From positions 41,125,501 through 41,189,500 of the forward strand of contig NC_068558.1 in the NCBI RefSeq assembly GCF_022201045.2: 64,000 bases of DNA, in the 5' to 3' direction. Of this stretch, positions 11,941-24,534 are shown one piece after another (the stretch's first letter is position 1; each line of letters begins with the position of its first letter). The DNA comes from Citrus sinensis (taxonomy: Eukaryota > Streptophyta > Magnoliopsida > Sapindales > Rutaceae). The position numbers and the translations under genes are program-made. The notes below the pieces were generated by a model, which was not told the DNA's origin, made no database searches, and was given only the letters and a program-made list of their open reading frames with translations.

Positions 11941-12865
11941 ATACTGCTAACAGGGTCAAACTAGTTTCTCTATTGCCAATTTTGTTGGCATCAAATGGGA
12001 AGAAAAAAAATGTGGATTAAAAAAGGATGAGAAGGGCATAAAAGATTTGCAGAGAACAGTGAGAAAATATGGCCTCCTTTCCTTTTTGCATCCACATTTA
12101 AACTGTTCTCTGTTGTTGTATGTTCAATTAATAACAGATGCTAGTGGTGGCAATAAACTGAAGGGTGTAACTTGGTGTTGTATCAAATATGGTGTCAATG
12201 GAAATAATGATTCTTTATGATTCAAGCACATTCTAGCACTACTGTATTCTGGTCTGGTAGGTAGGAAAATCATTCAACTAAGGATTGTGATCGTACCCAA
12301 TTTGGTCTCTTTTTGGAATTATTGACAAAATAGAGAGCTTTGAAATGATTCTTTAGCATGTGGAATTTGATTGCAGGCTTGCGGCAAATAAGAAATAATG
12401 GCCGAGGCTGAGGCATCATTATGGTTGCCCATACATACATTGGATAATTGTCTTGACAGTTGGCTTCCAACTTCTGAGATATCCTTTCTCTCATATTACA
12501 TATTTAATGTATTTGATCGTTCTACCGTAATGAATTGCGTCTAAATCCAATTTGACCAAAGTTTTACTGAATCAAACCAATTTTTTTTTCTTTTTTCCAG
12601 CTTGTATGATTAATTTTGTGGATGCCACTGCTAGTTGATTTAATTGATGTTGTAATATTATCTGTTTGCAATGAAATCCAATTTATGTTTAAAAAATCTA
12701 GATTTATTATGGCGAAAGATTAGCACAGATCTAAATCTATGTAAAATCTACTCCATATAAAGAAATGGTAGAATACAACTAAAAAAAAAAATTCTGAGTA
12801 ATTGCTTAAGAGCAAATTAATGTACATTTCTCTGTCAGCTCAAAATATTGTCCGATTCAAAAATT
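11799..12865. repeat. duplicated block, copy 1 (BPM last exon, 3' UTR and downstream DNA)
   Basis: The segment from the last BPM exon through 12495 reappears in direct orientation at 21813-22516 with few differences. Downstream pieces reappear in altered order or orientation: 12541-12642 is inverted at 22760-22864, 12655-12756 is direct at 23261-23366, about 12757-12795 is inverted at 23367-23408, and 12796-12865 is direct at 23409-23477. The remaining part, 12866-13067, is the upstream region of APC6. Confidence 0.9.
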
Positions 12866-13067
12866 TATACTGGGCACAAAACGCACCGTTCTTTGTTCAT
12901 TGTGGTTCTCACTGTGGTGAGAATCTCATTCTCCCAAACCAAACCCTCATTTTTCCCTCTTAAAAAGAAACCAAACTGTATTCAAAAAAAAAAAAAAAAA
13001 CCAAAGAAACAAAACTAAAAGCCACTTTCCCGAGAACCAAACATACCCTTAGATCTCCAATTTCATA

Positions 13068-16000
13068 ATGAGAGAAGAAGAAATAGAGAAGCTTCGAGGA
13101 GTGGTTCGCGACTGTGTGAGCAAGCATTTGTACTCGTCGGCCATATTTTTCGCCGATAAAGTCGCCGCTTTGACCAGTGACCCTGCTGACGTGTACATGC
13201 AGGCTCAGGCTCTGTTCCTTGGTCGCCACTACCGCCGTGCATTTCACCTCCTTAACGCCTCGAAAATTGTGCTCCGTGACCTCCGATTTCGTTACTTGGC
13301 TGCTAAGTGTCTGGTAAACTTCTGTTTTTTTATTGCATTAGAAAATTTGAATTTCGGATTTTGGGGTTCATGCTTTTTGCGTTTTTGGGTTTTATTGTGT
13401 TATGAAAAAGGGAAATTTTGAAAATTTCAGCTTGAAATTTGTGTTCTTTATATTACATGACAAAAGAATTTCAATGAGAAATATGTGGAAATTGAATTGC
13501 TCCAGCAAATTTGCGTGTCTTGTGTGTTTTAAGAAAATGAAAACTAGATTTTAGGCAATTAAGATGAAATTATCCACTTTGAGCTGAATAACTTTGTTCA
13601 ATTTTTTCTTGATTGTCTATTTGTTTATACAGCTGGGCAGTTTTTCTTTTACTTATTTATTTCTGGTCTGTCCTTTGTATAATTAGGAGGAACTGAAGGA
13701 GTGGGACCAGTGTTTGTCGATGCTCGGTGATTCTAAGGTTGATGAAGATGGGAATGTTTATGACACAAAGGATAGCAATGTCATGTACTTAGATAAAGAT
13801 GGGGAAGACAGAGAAATCAATGTAAGTTTTTGTTTGCAATCTCATTTTATTTGGCCTATTATTTTTTAATTTGTTGCACATTTGTTGTATTCTTCGCCCA
13901 ATATTTCTTTTTTCTATTACAGATCTCTTCAGCTATATGCTTTTTGAGAGGCAAAGCATATGAAGCCTTGGAAAATCGTGCCCAAGCTCGGCTGTGGTTA
14001 GTTTTTTGCGATCAATTTACTGAAAATCGTTCTGCTTAATTGTATAACGCTTTATGTTATTTTCCCTTAGTTTTTCAGTCAAAATGATACTAGCTTATAC
14101 TGTCTAACTGTCTTATGTTATAGTAAATTAGGTGCAGTAATTTAACGTACTTTTAAAGAAAGGAAATGACTTTATTGATTTAATGAAAAAATTTGAACAT
14201 TGTTATAAACTTGTGTAAGTTGGGCATAAGTAAATTTATCTTTGATTTCATTAGAGCAGATTTTTTCTGAATGCATGAATTTTTTATATATGTGGTTAAT
14301 AACCAAGGAGTTTGTTTAGATACTACTTGAAGAAATATCTATATATATAGATTGGTTAGTCTAGACAACTTTCCTTGATATAAATCAATGCAAAAGTTTG
14401 ATAAGACAGTTTAAAATGTTAACATCCCATGTCTTCTGGAGTCCATTTGGTGACAGAGGAATAGTAGTATATGCTGGGATGATTTAGTTCAATAAGGCTA
14501 TTGGTTCTGTTCTGCTGTCTCAAAGAGGTTGATTGCCAAATTTACATTTTCAAAGAGGTTGATTGCCAAATTAACTGCCACATGAATAAGATTTTCTACA
14601 TTTTATTTTTTTGGTATCCTGAATGGTTTTTGCTTCCAACCACAATTCTGGTCTTCTATTGGTTCTTCCTTTCCTACTCCTGAACTCGGATGAACTTTTG
14701 GCTGCAATACCTTATTACTAAATTCAGCTCTAACGACAGAGGAACTTATTTGCTTCCTCTTTCATCTTGTTTCATTACCAACTTTCATATGCAGCATTTT
14801 TAGAACGTTAAGGAGTAATAGTATAGAAAGGTGGTTTTAAATCAAATGTAACAAGATTCAATTGGCAGATCAGCTATGCTTCACTCCATGTGGTTACTTA
14901 CACCTGGATGTTTTGTTTTAGAGTTTTATGCTGTCTGAATTAGAGGCCTCATTTTATTATTTGATTGAAAGCTTGCATGAATTTCGGTAAGTTGGGTGCT
15001 TTCCTCAACTCTTTTTCTTTAGTAACTATTATGGTATCGTTTTATAGCCTTAATTAGCTTTTCTTTGGTGTTTCGTTTGTCAGTATATCTGCTCTATTCT
15101 GTTCAATTCATTTTGCTCTATTCTCTCAGTTTTGTTGAATTAAAACACTATGGTTCATACAAAGGCTTACTATATTTTTTTCATAATGATTTAAGGTATA
15201 AAGCAGCAATCAAAGCTGATCCTTTGTGTTATGAGGTATGCATGACATGTTATCAATGTTATTGTTTTTTTTTCCCTGGAGATAAGTTGGTGGGGGAAGC
15301 GTCCTCTTCTCAAAACTCCTTCCCTTGAATTTTATGGCTGCATAAAGCTCAGAAATGACTTTCTAAGCAAAATATTACAACCTCTGGAAACTATTTTGCC
15401 TTCTCAAGGATTAGAAAATTACTCGAAAGAGGGCCTAGATTTTTTGAGCTAGGCTTGTCCTTTTTCTTTTTTTTAATAAAATTTTAATCCGTTTCTTATT
15501 AAAATTTTAATCCTTTTCTTTAATTTGACCTCTGCTAATCACATAGATTTCTCATTTGGATGTTCCGTATAAGATACACCGTTTCTCATTCTTTATGATT
15601 TTTTTCTTTATGGCTGTACCTTGATTTCTTTTGCAGGCTTTGGAATGCCTTATTGAAAATCACATGCTAACATGCGAGCAAGGTAATGATTTAGTTTTCT
15701 CCTAGTCATCTGTTTATTTCATCTGAGAGAAGTGGATTGTGACAATGTTTACAGTTTGAATTCTAGTTCTTACATGCGCACGTGCGCGTGCGCACACACA
15801 TAATGAAAATTATTATCACACACGAACATGTTGATATAAATTTAATTTGGTAAAACTTTCTTTGGCTGTGTTCTACTAGCATTTGATTTTTCATGGAACA
15901 TGTTACAACAGGCTAATGCTTTAAATTATTGGATTTACTGTTGAATTTCAGAAACAAGTTTACTTTCATCATTGGAATTTGGCTCTGAAGATGGATGGCT

Positions 16001-19000
16001 TTCTTCATTTTACTCATGTTTGATAAAAAAGGTGAACTGTATGCAAGTTCATTATATGCTCTTCCAAATGTAAACATCCCTTCTGTTTTCTGATATTGAT
16101 TCTTTTTGCTGTGTTTGAGTGCACTGAACAATTTCTTTCTTTCTTCTTTCCTGTCTCCCTTTGTTTTATCAGTATGACAAGGAGAATGTTGTAGAAGCCA
16201 AATTTAGAGAAATTGAGAAAGAAAAATGTGATAGTGTCCATTCGAGCCTGTCCTTCTCACACAGTCTAAAAAACAATACTGATCTTTTAGCCTGCAAAGC
16301 TGAGTACTATCATCAGTGTGGAGAATACCAAAAATGCTTTGAACTAACTTCTGTGTAAGTTGGTGAAGAAATGAAGAAAAAAAAAATATGGCTGCATTGT
16401 TCTTGAGATGCTGTATGACCTTTTTCTTTCCTTTTGTCTTTGTTTCCCCAGATTACTTGAGAAAGACCCTTTCCATCTGAAATGTACCTTGGTGCACTTA
16501 GCTGCTGCTATGGAACTTGGACATTCAAATGAACTATATCTGATGGCATGCAATTTAGTGAAGGATTATCCTCAAAAGTAAGCATTTCCTCTTTTCTTTC
16601 TTCTCTTTCTAGAAAACTTTGGAAGTGTGAAATAATGAAAGCATTTTTGCTATTAGATTGACTGTTTTTTATATTAATTTGAACTTCTAATTTAAAGTAC
16701 TCTTTGAGTATTATATTGTTAGCTTATGAAGACTTTTCATTTTTTAGGGCTTTGTCATGGTTTGCAGTTGGTTGCTACTACTATTGTATAAAAAAATATG
16801 ATCAATCGCGCCGTTATTTCAGGTAAGGATTATGCATTATTGAGTAAACTGAGGCCCTATAATTAATCTATCCATCTTTTATTGCCTCCGCTGATTTCAA
16901 TATTGAAGCTTGTAGGTATGTGTTTTTTTCATATACCGAGAGATCCTTATATTATGAGATTCTATTATGTCTTTTTTCTTTGCATTTTAGGGGCCTTGTT
17001 ATTCTGTCAACCTGTGATGCTAGATTTCAGAAATCTTCTCTTCACACAGTGTTCTTGGCTCTGTAATTGTCAAAATGTTGAAAAGCCTCTTTTTGTGTGA
17101 TGCATTATATATGCAGTTTAATATTTGTGGAGTTCAGTAATATGGATTACCTTTATTATAATATTTTCAATTGTATAGTTTTTGGGTTTCTTCTTGGTAG
17201 GGAAGATTTTTGTCTTTTTTTTTTTGGGTTTGATTCTTCTTCTTCTTCTTCATTATTATTATTATTGTTACAGTTTCCAATTAACCAAAAAAAATTTTTT
17301 TTTGAGCTTGCTCCACCTTGCAAAAGTTTTAGGGTGCATTTAATTCACGAATTGGGGAATCAAAATGGGGAATGGGGATGATTGATAGTGTTAACTTGCT
17401 AAAAACATGAAGGAATTAGAATTGATTTTGGGTGGGGCCTAAAAATTTGGGATTGGGGTATTGGAATCCCATTGCCATGGGAGAGGTGGGAATGAGAATG
17501 GGAAATGAATTGACACTTTTATCCTTAAAGAAAATTAAATATTCCTTTTTTACCAATAAATAATATTAATAATAGTAGTAATAATAATAATAATAAATGT
17601 AATAATAACAGGAGTAGTAATAATAATAATAACAACTAATTTATTCTGAAAGTTATAGTGTTATGCTCAATATTATAATAAACATGTATATATTTTTCCT
17701 AGAAATGTTTATTTATTTGTTTTGTTAGTGAAAAATATACAATTTTAACTAAGGGCATTATGGTAACTTGCAATAATGCATTCCGATTACAAGGTAAAGT
17801 AAATAATAAATGGGAATGCAGCTCATTTCGATTCCGATTCCGATTTCAATTCATATAGCTCAAGTAAACAACATATTCTAATTCTCATTCCCTATTCAGA
17901 TTCCACATTCCAGCCTATTTCGATTTCTGTCCATTTTAATTCATGGGAAGTAAATGCACCATTTGTCTGTTGCTCTTGTTAAATATATCCTTTATGGCTT
18001 TGATACAAGATTTGAAATGTTATTTAGAGATATGTAATTGCTTGTTGGCTCCATTCACTACAGCAAGGCTACAAATCTTGATGGGACATTCGCCCCTGCT
18101 TGGATAGGTTATGGAAATGCTTTTGCTGCTCAAGAAGAGGGTGATCAAGCAATGTTGGGTTATCGCACAGCTGCTCGTTTGTTTCCAGGGTAATTTTTAG
18201 CATTATATATTCATTTCTGTACCTTTCTGATTTTTCTTTCCTTGGATGAGCATATTCATGCAATGAGGACAAGGACAAAGCCACTAACTTGCTTTTGAGC
18301 AAGTTCCAGAAGACTTTTGGAATTTAATTTTTGGCTTTCTTTTTCCTTTTTGGGTCTCTGAAAGATATCCTAAGGGTTGGGTTTGGTTAATTGTGCTTAT
18401 CTTGATATCACTCAATTCTTGTTCAATTGAAGAACAGTGTGCTTTGGGTGTATAATCATGTGGATAAAATATTTTTTTGGTCCCCCACATTTCTATTAGG
18501 TTTCATGTAATCCTTGAAATTTCAACTGCTTCATCTTAATCTGTTTCAAGAGCACTGTCGCTAAAAAAATTGGGTTTCATGGGTCGTCAACCAAGATTTT
18601 TTTTTTTTTCCCCTTTTGATTTGGTAAAAGCTTTTTACTCAGATTATGCCCTACATGTTTAATAAACTGTTTTACCACTATGAACTTTTTATGAATGATT
18701 CATATTTGAATTCCATATTTCTTCCTGAGAAACATTGTAAGTTGATTAAAATTAGTCTTAAATGTAATGTCTTTCTATTTTGGTGATAAACCACACTGTC
18801 ATGAGTAGTTATATGGTCGTAAAGATCAACGAATTTCATTGTTTATTGTTTAGTGATGGTATGCATTGTGTTGTGGGAGTACTCTTATCACTATGAATTG
18901 TCTTTTTACAGGTTGAATCTTGACGTTCTCTTATTCCAGGTGCCATTTACCAACTTTGTACATTGGAATGGAGTACATGCGAACTCACAGCTTTAAGCTT

Positions 19001-21364
19001 GCCGAACAGGTGTATTGCCTTCTCCTAAATATAGGCTGCTTTTCATTTTTTTTCTTTAGATTTCAGTGAGAACTCTTAAGAGGTTGTTTGTTTTGCAATA
19101 TGGAGTCTGATTGTTGGATATTCAGATGTTGGTCTATGTGATTTGCTAGTTGATGTTATCTCGCCGGTTTCATTTTTCTCTCTGGATCTTTGGATTTAAT
19201 GTGAATACAACTTCTTTCCTCTTTGTTTAATTGTGACAACTTTTAACTGATGCTAATCACAATATTTATTCACGATTCTGAGACCTGTGTAATTATAAGT
19301 TTGGTCATATCGTCCATTTTCCTTCGTTGTCAAAACAGGCTCTTCTTCATCTGAATCTCTTAGTGATAATTCTTTGAATATCTTGTTAAACTTCTGATTA
19401 GCTGTCCTTTCTCCAGTTTTTCATGCAGGCAAAGACCATATGCCCGTCAGATCCACTTGTGTACAATGAACTCGGGGTTGTTGCTTACCACATGAAGGAG
19501 TAAGAATGTTTGGTTCACTTGAGTTGCTTTTTCCCGGTGATATGTTTACCTTATTAGTTTTTCTTTTTTAATAATATTATTACTTGGGTATATGAAATTT
19601 TATCCGAGTTAAACTTGGGCGCTGTTTGGTATTGAGATGCTGTAGCTTTTAGGTTACAGCGGTTGTGGAAAAAAAGCTGTAACTTTTAAATAAAAGTTAA
19701 TAGTATGTAGTAAATATAATTTTTAAATAATAATTTTAACAAAATTAGTAATGATATAATAGATTTTTCATCATATAAGTGTAAAATCAAATCAAATCAA
19801 CTTTCAAGCTACTTCAACTAGTGTTTATCAAACATTTTAGTGCTTTAACTTTTAAGGTACAGTTGTCCAACTCAATCCCAAACTATGCCTTACAAGAATT
19901 GTGCTCTTTTTATTGTTATATGTTATGGCTTTTGTATGAGTTTCCATTCACTGGTTTGACCAGCAAGTATTTGAAACACTTGTAGGTATAACAAAGCTGT
20001 GTGGTGGTTTGAGAAGACCTTGGCACACATTCCTTCCTCTTTAAGTGAAATGTCGGAACCAACTGTGGTGAATCTTGCACATGCTTACAGGAAATTAAAG
20101 TATGTTTAAATTTGTTGGAATAGGCTGTCTCACTTGCGTCTTCTTGTTCTATTGCCTATTCAAGATATTTTTCCTTTATTTTATTGTGTTTTTGTTGAAT
20201 TGTACATAAAATAGCATTCAGCTATCTAGATTTTTTTTTTGGGGATAAATTTTCAAATGGAAGATCACCTTTATCTTGATAAATGCATTTTATTTTAGGG
20301 ATTCGAGCGTAGTTTAATAATGTAAGATTTTTCAGTTTGCATCGTATGAGATCATGAGCAGCATGAAGATATAAGACAGAAGTATAACCTTCCTTATACT
20401 ATCATGGCTGCTTATGATCAGCTTTGCCTAATAAGCTCGAGAGACTACTAGGAGCCCTAGTAGTTGTATCTATAGCACTTCCTAAAAGGACTTGATGCAA
20501 ATAGTTAAATAAGGATATGCCAGATTATGGATTGGTCTACTCTCTACTGGGTAGTTCATATGCTATTAGTTTATATATTATTCTCTTGATGGAATAGTAA
20601 TTTTTTTAATATTTGTGCTTTTTTCCTTCTTAGTAGGTGGTGGATTTATGTTCACTTCTGGTATTACTAATCTGTAAACATACATTTGACTTACTGTTTA
20701 TTGAACCTGATTTTAGAATCTATCATGTTTCAGGATGTATCACGAGGCAATATCCTGTTATGAGCGAGCGCTGACGTTGTCGAATAGAAGCTTGAGCACC
20801 TATGCAGGTCTTGCTTACACTTACCATTTGCAGGTATGGTGAATTTGTTATTAATTCATTTTTCAATGAAAATTTGTGTACCTAAGAATATTCTGCTGTT
20901 GTGAGGAGTAGTTAGCTAATTAATCTGAGTGGTATTTGTTACCAAATACCAGTTTATTGGATGCATCTAGTGTCTACTGTTTAGAGTTTAAAAAACTATT
21001 GTCGGATCTTCACCCTTGCATTCAGAAAACTGCTAGAGTCTACGATAATGAATTTGTTTCTTTTGGCTCTCTCGTGCAGGATAACTTTTCTGCTGCCATT
21101 ACATATTATCACAAGGTAAACTAAAAAGTACTCTTGCTGTTTCCTTCATGTGCAATAAGCCGACTGTCTATCGTAGTCATCCACTGTTGAAAGGACAACT
21201 CTAACCTGCTGCATTTTACGAATCACTGATTTGCTTTTTCATTCTAATCTGCAAATCAGGCACTGTGGCTGAAGCCAGATGATCAGTTTTGTACCGAAAT
21301 GTTAAGTTTGGCTCTTGTTGATGAAGGTCGCCATGGCATTGACCCCAAGATCGAATTTCACTGA
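13068..21364 (+). CDS. APC6: anaphase-promoting complex subunit 6 (CDC16)
   Basis: Sixteen exons give 545 residues, close to the roughly 543 I recall for Arabidopsis APC6: 13068-13313, 13687-13821, 13923-13996, 15196-15235, 15637-15682, 15952-16031, 16173-16354, 16452-16577, 16748-16822, 18064-18189, 18940-19009, 19417-19499, 19986-20099, 20734-20833, 21080-21115, 21260-21364. All splice phases agree. The protein is a chain of tetratricopeptide repeats. Clear TPR helices include DGTFAPAWIGYGNAFAAQEE, CPSDPLVYNELGVVAYHMKE, MYHEAISCYERALTLS and DNFSAAITYYHKALWLKPDD. APC6 is a scaffold TPR subunit of the APC/C ubiquitin ligase, which degrades cyclin B and securin. It is single-copy and essential in the plants studied. 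Introns 9 and 12 contain TIR elements. The gene is flanked by the two copies of the BPM 3' block. Confidence 0.97.
15771..15802. repeat. 32-bp perfect alternating purine-pyrimidine tract in APC6 intron 5
   Basis: Every base from 15771 to 15802 alternates pyrimidine and purine. The tract includes GCGCACGTGCGCGTGCGCAC followed by a CA run. Such tracts can adopt left-handed Z-DNA under supercoiling. No function is implied by the sequence itself. Confidence 0.75.
17331..17960. mobile_element. TIR element, about 630 bp, in APC6 intron 9
   Basis: The left end reads GGGTGCATTTAATTCA and the reverse complement of the right end reads GGTGCATTTACTTC. Purine-rich GGGGAAT repeats near the left are mirrored by pyrimidine-rich ATTCC repeats near the right. 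A TAA microsatellite lies inside (about 17565-17635). No ORF and no clear target duplication were seen. It is probably a MITE of unresolved family. Confidence 0.55.
19617..19889. mobile_element. non-autonomous TIR element in APC6 intron 12
   Basis: The left end reads GGGCGCTGTTTGGTATTGAG. The reverse complement of the right end reads GGCATAGTTTGGGATTGAG. The GTTTGG-ATTG core resembles the ends of the element at 10956-11437, so the two may be related. The interior is AT-rich and non-coding. Confidence 0.55.
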
Positions 21365-21812
21365 TAATATCCTTTTCCTCACCGTTGTCATGTATATGTA
21401 ATTTGTTATTCGTGCCTATAACAGTTTTAATTATTTTGGTTTCTGATTCACCCATGGTACCGGCGAAGGGCTTTATTGTATAAGCATAGGTGCGACATCT
21501 TCATCTATATTCTACGTTTTACATTATTAATTTATATCCTCATTTGTTGAATCTACTTGGCTTAGAAGTGATTTAAACTGCTTTCTTTCGCGGAACCATT
21601 TTATTGTAGGAAGGGATATTATCATTTGATACATCTCTTTATCATTGAAGTTTTTTAATAATTATATATTTTTTTACTTAATGTTTCAATTTTTATTATT
21701 TTATCACTAAACAGTTAAGTCCATTAAGAAATTATTGATTTCACATGAATATTGCAGGAATTTTAGTTTATTAAGCTAAGAGATTTATAATTACGTTAAA
21801 AAAATTATAATT
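21365..21812. other. APC6 3' UTR and flank
   Basis: This is the AT-rich sequence between the APC6 stop and the start of the duplicated BPM fragment. No gene was seen. Confidence 0.5.
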
Positions 21813-22516
21813 ACAGTTTTCGGATGGTGATGATACGAATGACCGGAGTGTGAGGCAACAAACGTGGGAAAATGGAGGAGAGAGAAATGGAAGCTTGTGG
21901 GTACAGTTTGATGGTGGTAACGCTGTTGGGAGTCCTAGGGAAGAAGATTGAATACTGCTGACAGGGTCGAACTAGTTTCTCTATTGCCATTTTTGTTGGC
22001 ATCAAATGGGAAGAAAAAAAAATGTGGATTTAAAAAGGATGAGAAAGGGCATAAAAGATTTGCAGAGAACAGTGAGAAAATATGGCCTCCTTTCCTTTGT
22101 GCATCCACATTTAAACTGTTCTCTGTTGTCGTGTGCTCCAATTAATAACAGATGCTATTGGGGGCAATAAACTGAAGGGTGTAACTTGGTGTTGTATCAA
22201 ATATGCTGTCAATGGAAATAATGATTCTTTATGATTCAAGCACCTTCTAGCACCGCTGTATTCTGGTGTGGTAGGTAGGAAAATCATTCGAGTAAGGATT
22301 GTGATCGTACCCAATTTGGTCTCTTTTTGGAATTATTGACCAAATAAAGAGCGTTGAAACGATCCTTTAGCACGTGGAATTTGATTGCATGCTTGCGGCA
22401 AATGAGAAAATAATGGCCGAGGTCCAGGCCGAGGCATCATTATGGTTGCCCATACATACATTGGATAATTGTCTTGACAGTTGGCTTCCGACTTCCGAGA
22501 TATCCCCTCTCTCATA
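21813..22516 (+). pseudogene. duplicated 3' fragment of the BPM gene
   Basis: This matches 11799-12495 in direct orientation with scattered substitutions and small indels. It begins part-way through the last BPM exon and includes the stop codon, 3' UTR and downstream DNA. The coding part is still open in frame ([20 protein letters not shown] onward), with one glutamate codon lost near the end so that it closes in PREED. The MATH and BTB domains are absent, so it cannot make a BPM protein. An AG that could serve as a splice acceptor (TTACAG) sits at the junction, so inclusion in a longer APC6 read-through transcript is possible but unsupported. Confidence 0.9.
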
Positions 22517-22759
22517 AATTCGGGATCCGGTTTATAACTCGGATTTTATTAATAAAATATATATTATTTAAAATTTTTTTTTTTTTACTCATAAAATTTT
22601 AAACACTTAAAATTTATATTTTTATGTAAAATTTTATTAAAATAAATTTAAATTTTATAAAATTACAAAAAAATATATACATATATAATATTAAAAAATA
22701 CAAAATCTTAGTACAAAAACTCGAACCCGATGACAGGCTTTTTAAGCCCGGCCCGGATG
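22517..22759. mobile_element. AT-rich insertion in duplicate copy 2
   Basis: This 243-bp segment has no counterpart in copy 1. It opens with TTCGGGATCCGG-type sequence and closes with AAGCCCGGCCCGG. The GC-rich ends around a very AT-rich interior resemble a plant MITE. Terminal inverted repeats are not clear enough to name a family. Confidence 0.4.
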
Positions 22760-23479
22760 TAAATCAACTAGCAGTAGCGTCCGCAAAATTAATCATATAA
22801 GCTGGAAAAATGAAGAAAAAAAAATTGATTTGATTTAGTAAAACTTTGGTCAAATTGGATTTAGATGGAAGTCAATAGAACTAGGGTTGGCAAAACACAC
22901 AAGGGTTGGAAAAGGGGTTTGGTTTCCATATATTTAATATTTTATTCTTAAAACTATATTATATATCAGTATGTTTATTAGAATTAAATACAACATTTTA
23001 TGAATCTAAAAATTTGTGGAAATGGTCGAATATATGCATGGGGGACCATTCATATAAATTTAGATAACTTTTTTTTTCACTTCTCATCTCTCTTAATTAA
23101 GTTTCAAACATATGCGAAATGATTGTTGTAGCGAAGACGATGAACTAGAGGAACAAAAATGATGACCGAATAAAAAAAAAAAGAAAACAAAAAAACTAGA
23201 TATTTGCTTATATATTGCAATGATTTTTGACGTGCTCGTTGTAGGATTATTTTAAACTAGATATTATCTATTTGCAATGAAATGCAATTTATGTTTAAAA
23301 AAAAAAAATCTATATTTATTATGGTTAAAGATTAGCACGAATCTAAATCTATGAAAAATCTACTCCATAGAATTTTTTTTGTAGTTGTATTCTACCCATT
23401 TCTTTATAAGTAATTGCTTAAGAGCAAATTAATGTACATTTCTATGTCAGCTCAAAATATTGTCCAATTCAAAAATTGA
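22760..23479. repeat. rearranged remainder of duplicate copy 2
   Basis: 22760-22864 is the reverse complement of 12541-12642. 22865-23260 has no match in copy 1. 23261-23366 matches 12655-12756 directly. 23367-23408 is the reverse complement of about 12757-12795, flanked on both sides by directly oriented sequence. 23409-23477 matches 12796-12865 directly. The order of blocks is conserved and only the orientation changes. Confidence 0.85.
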
Positions 23480-24396
23480 TTGCTTTCACGTAATCATCAT
23501 ATCATCATCTAATATTTACGTGACAAAACAATTAACTAACTATTTTATTCGATTGAATTGGAGATTTCTCAATTCAACAATAGATTTTATTTTATTTTTT
23601 TTCTATTAAAAGATGTTAATAATGTTACTTGTAGATTACGTATGTAATTTATGGTTATAATATTGGTGGGAGTTGTGTCGTAAATAATAAAGGAGAAACG
23701 AAAAAGTCAAATGTGAATCTATCATAGAGTTAACATAGAAAGCAAATGATATTAAAACAAATTTTGCCCTTATCAATTGAATCATGCATGCATTTGTTTA
23801 ATATTTGTTAATAATGATCATCAATCGGCATTAGAATCTTCTCCCACCATCAAAGAATCTCGTCCGCTCAATTCAACTGATGGGAGGACACTTTTCAGAA
23901 TTTCATTTTCACAGAATCAATAATAAAGGTGGGCTGGTGGGGGCTCTACAATTATTAGTGGCCTTTCATTTTCAGATGGGCCTTTTAAACTTCAAGATTT
24001 GATCTTCCTTTGCCCTCTTTTACAAACGAATAGCCGTTATGCGGCGCGCAACGAATACTTCATGTCAATTTTTGCCCATTTAGGTGGCCATCATGCTATT
24101 GTTTAGACTTGACAAATTCAAGCTTATTTATTATTAATTAGTATTTAGAGCTATTCTAACACATGCTTTTCGCATTTTTGCCAAAATTAATAATATCTCA
24201 GTCTATGTCCTCCTACTGTTTGGGTGCCACTTGCCTGACCAACGCGTGGTTTCGTTTTCATGGGGCCGGTGGCCCAGAGAGGATACTTCTTGGCAGTTTC
24301 CATATACGGTGACCCAAGATTTACTTCTTTTACGCAGCATAATTCACAATATATATATATAGCAACATCACAGCCACACACTAGCGCAGTAACACA
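23480..24396. other. intergenic, no gene recognised
   Basis: AT-rich DNA. A TATATATATA run at about 24349-24360 precedes the small ORF at 24397. No conserved coding sequence was recognised. Confidence 0.4.
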
Positions 24397-24534
24397 ATGA
24401 ACAACATCTTTGAACAAATCCAACCACTATTCGTGAAGCCTTCTACCACCGCCACTGTCAAATTAAGCTTACTGATTTTAGGGTTTGAAAATTCTGTTTT
24501 ATGGTTGGAAAGTTTTCTTTTAGGATTTGATTAA
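24397..24534 (+). CDS. possible 45-residue ORF or gene remnant
   Basis: An ATG at 24397 opens a 45-codon frame (MNNIFEQIQPLFVKP at the start) that ends at TAA 24534, about 35 bp after a TATA-like run. Its hydrophobic second half could be a membrane or signal segment. I recognise no family. The MULE end lies 257 bp downstream, so this could be the first exon of a gene disrupted by the transposon. It could equally be a chance ORF. Confidence 0.2.
   Translation: MNNIFEQIQPLFVKPSTTATVKLSLLILGFENSVLWLESFLLGFD

Noticed and set aside
24187..24423. 78-codon minus-strand ORF
   Set aside because: No homology, no splice context, low-complexity surroundings.
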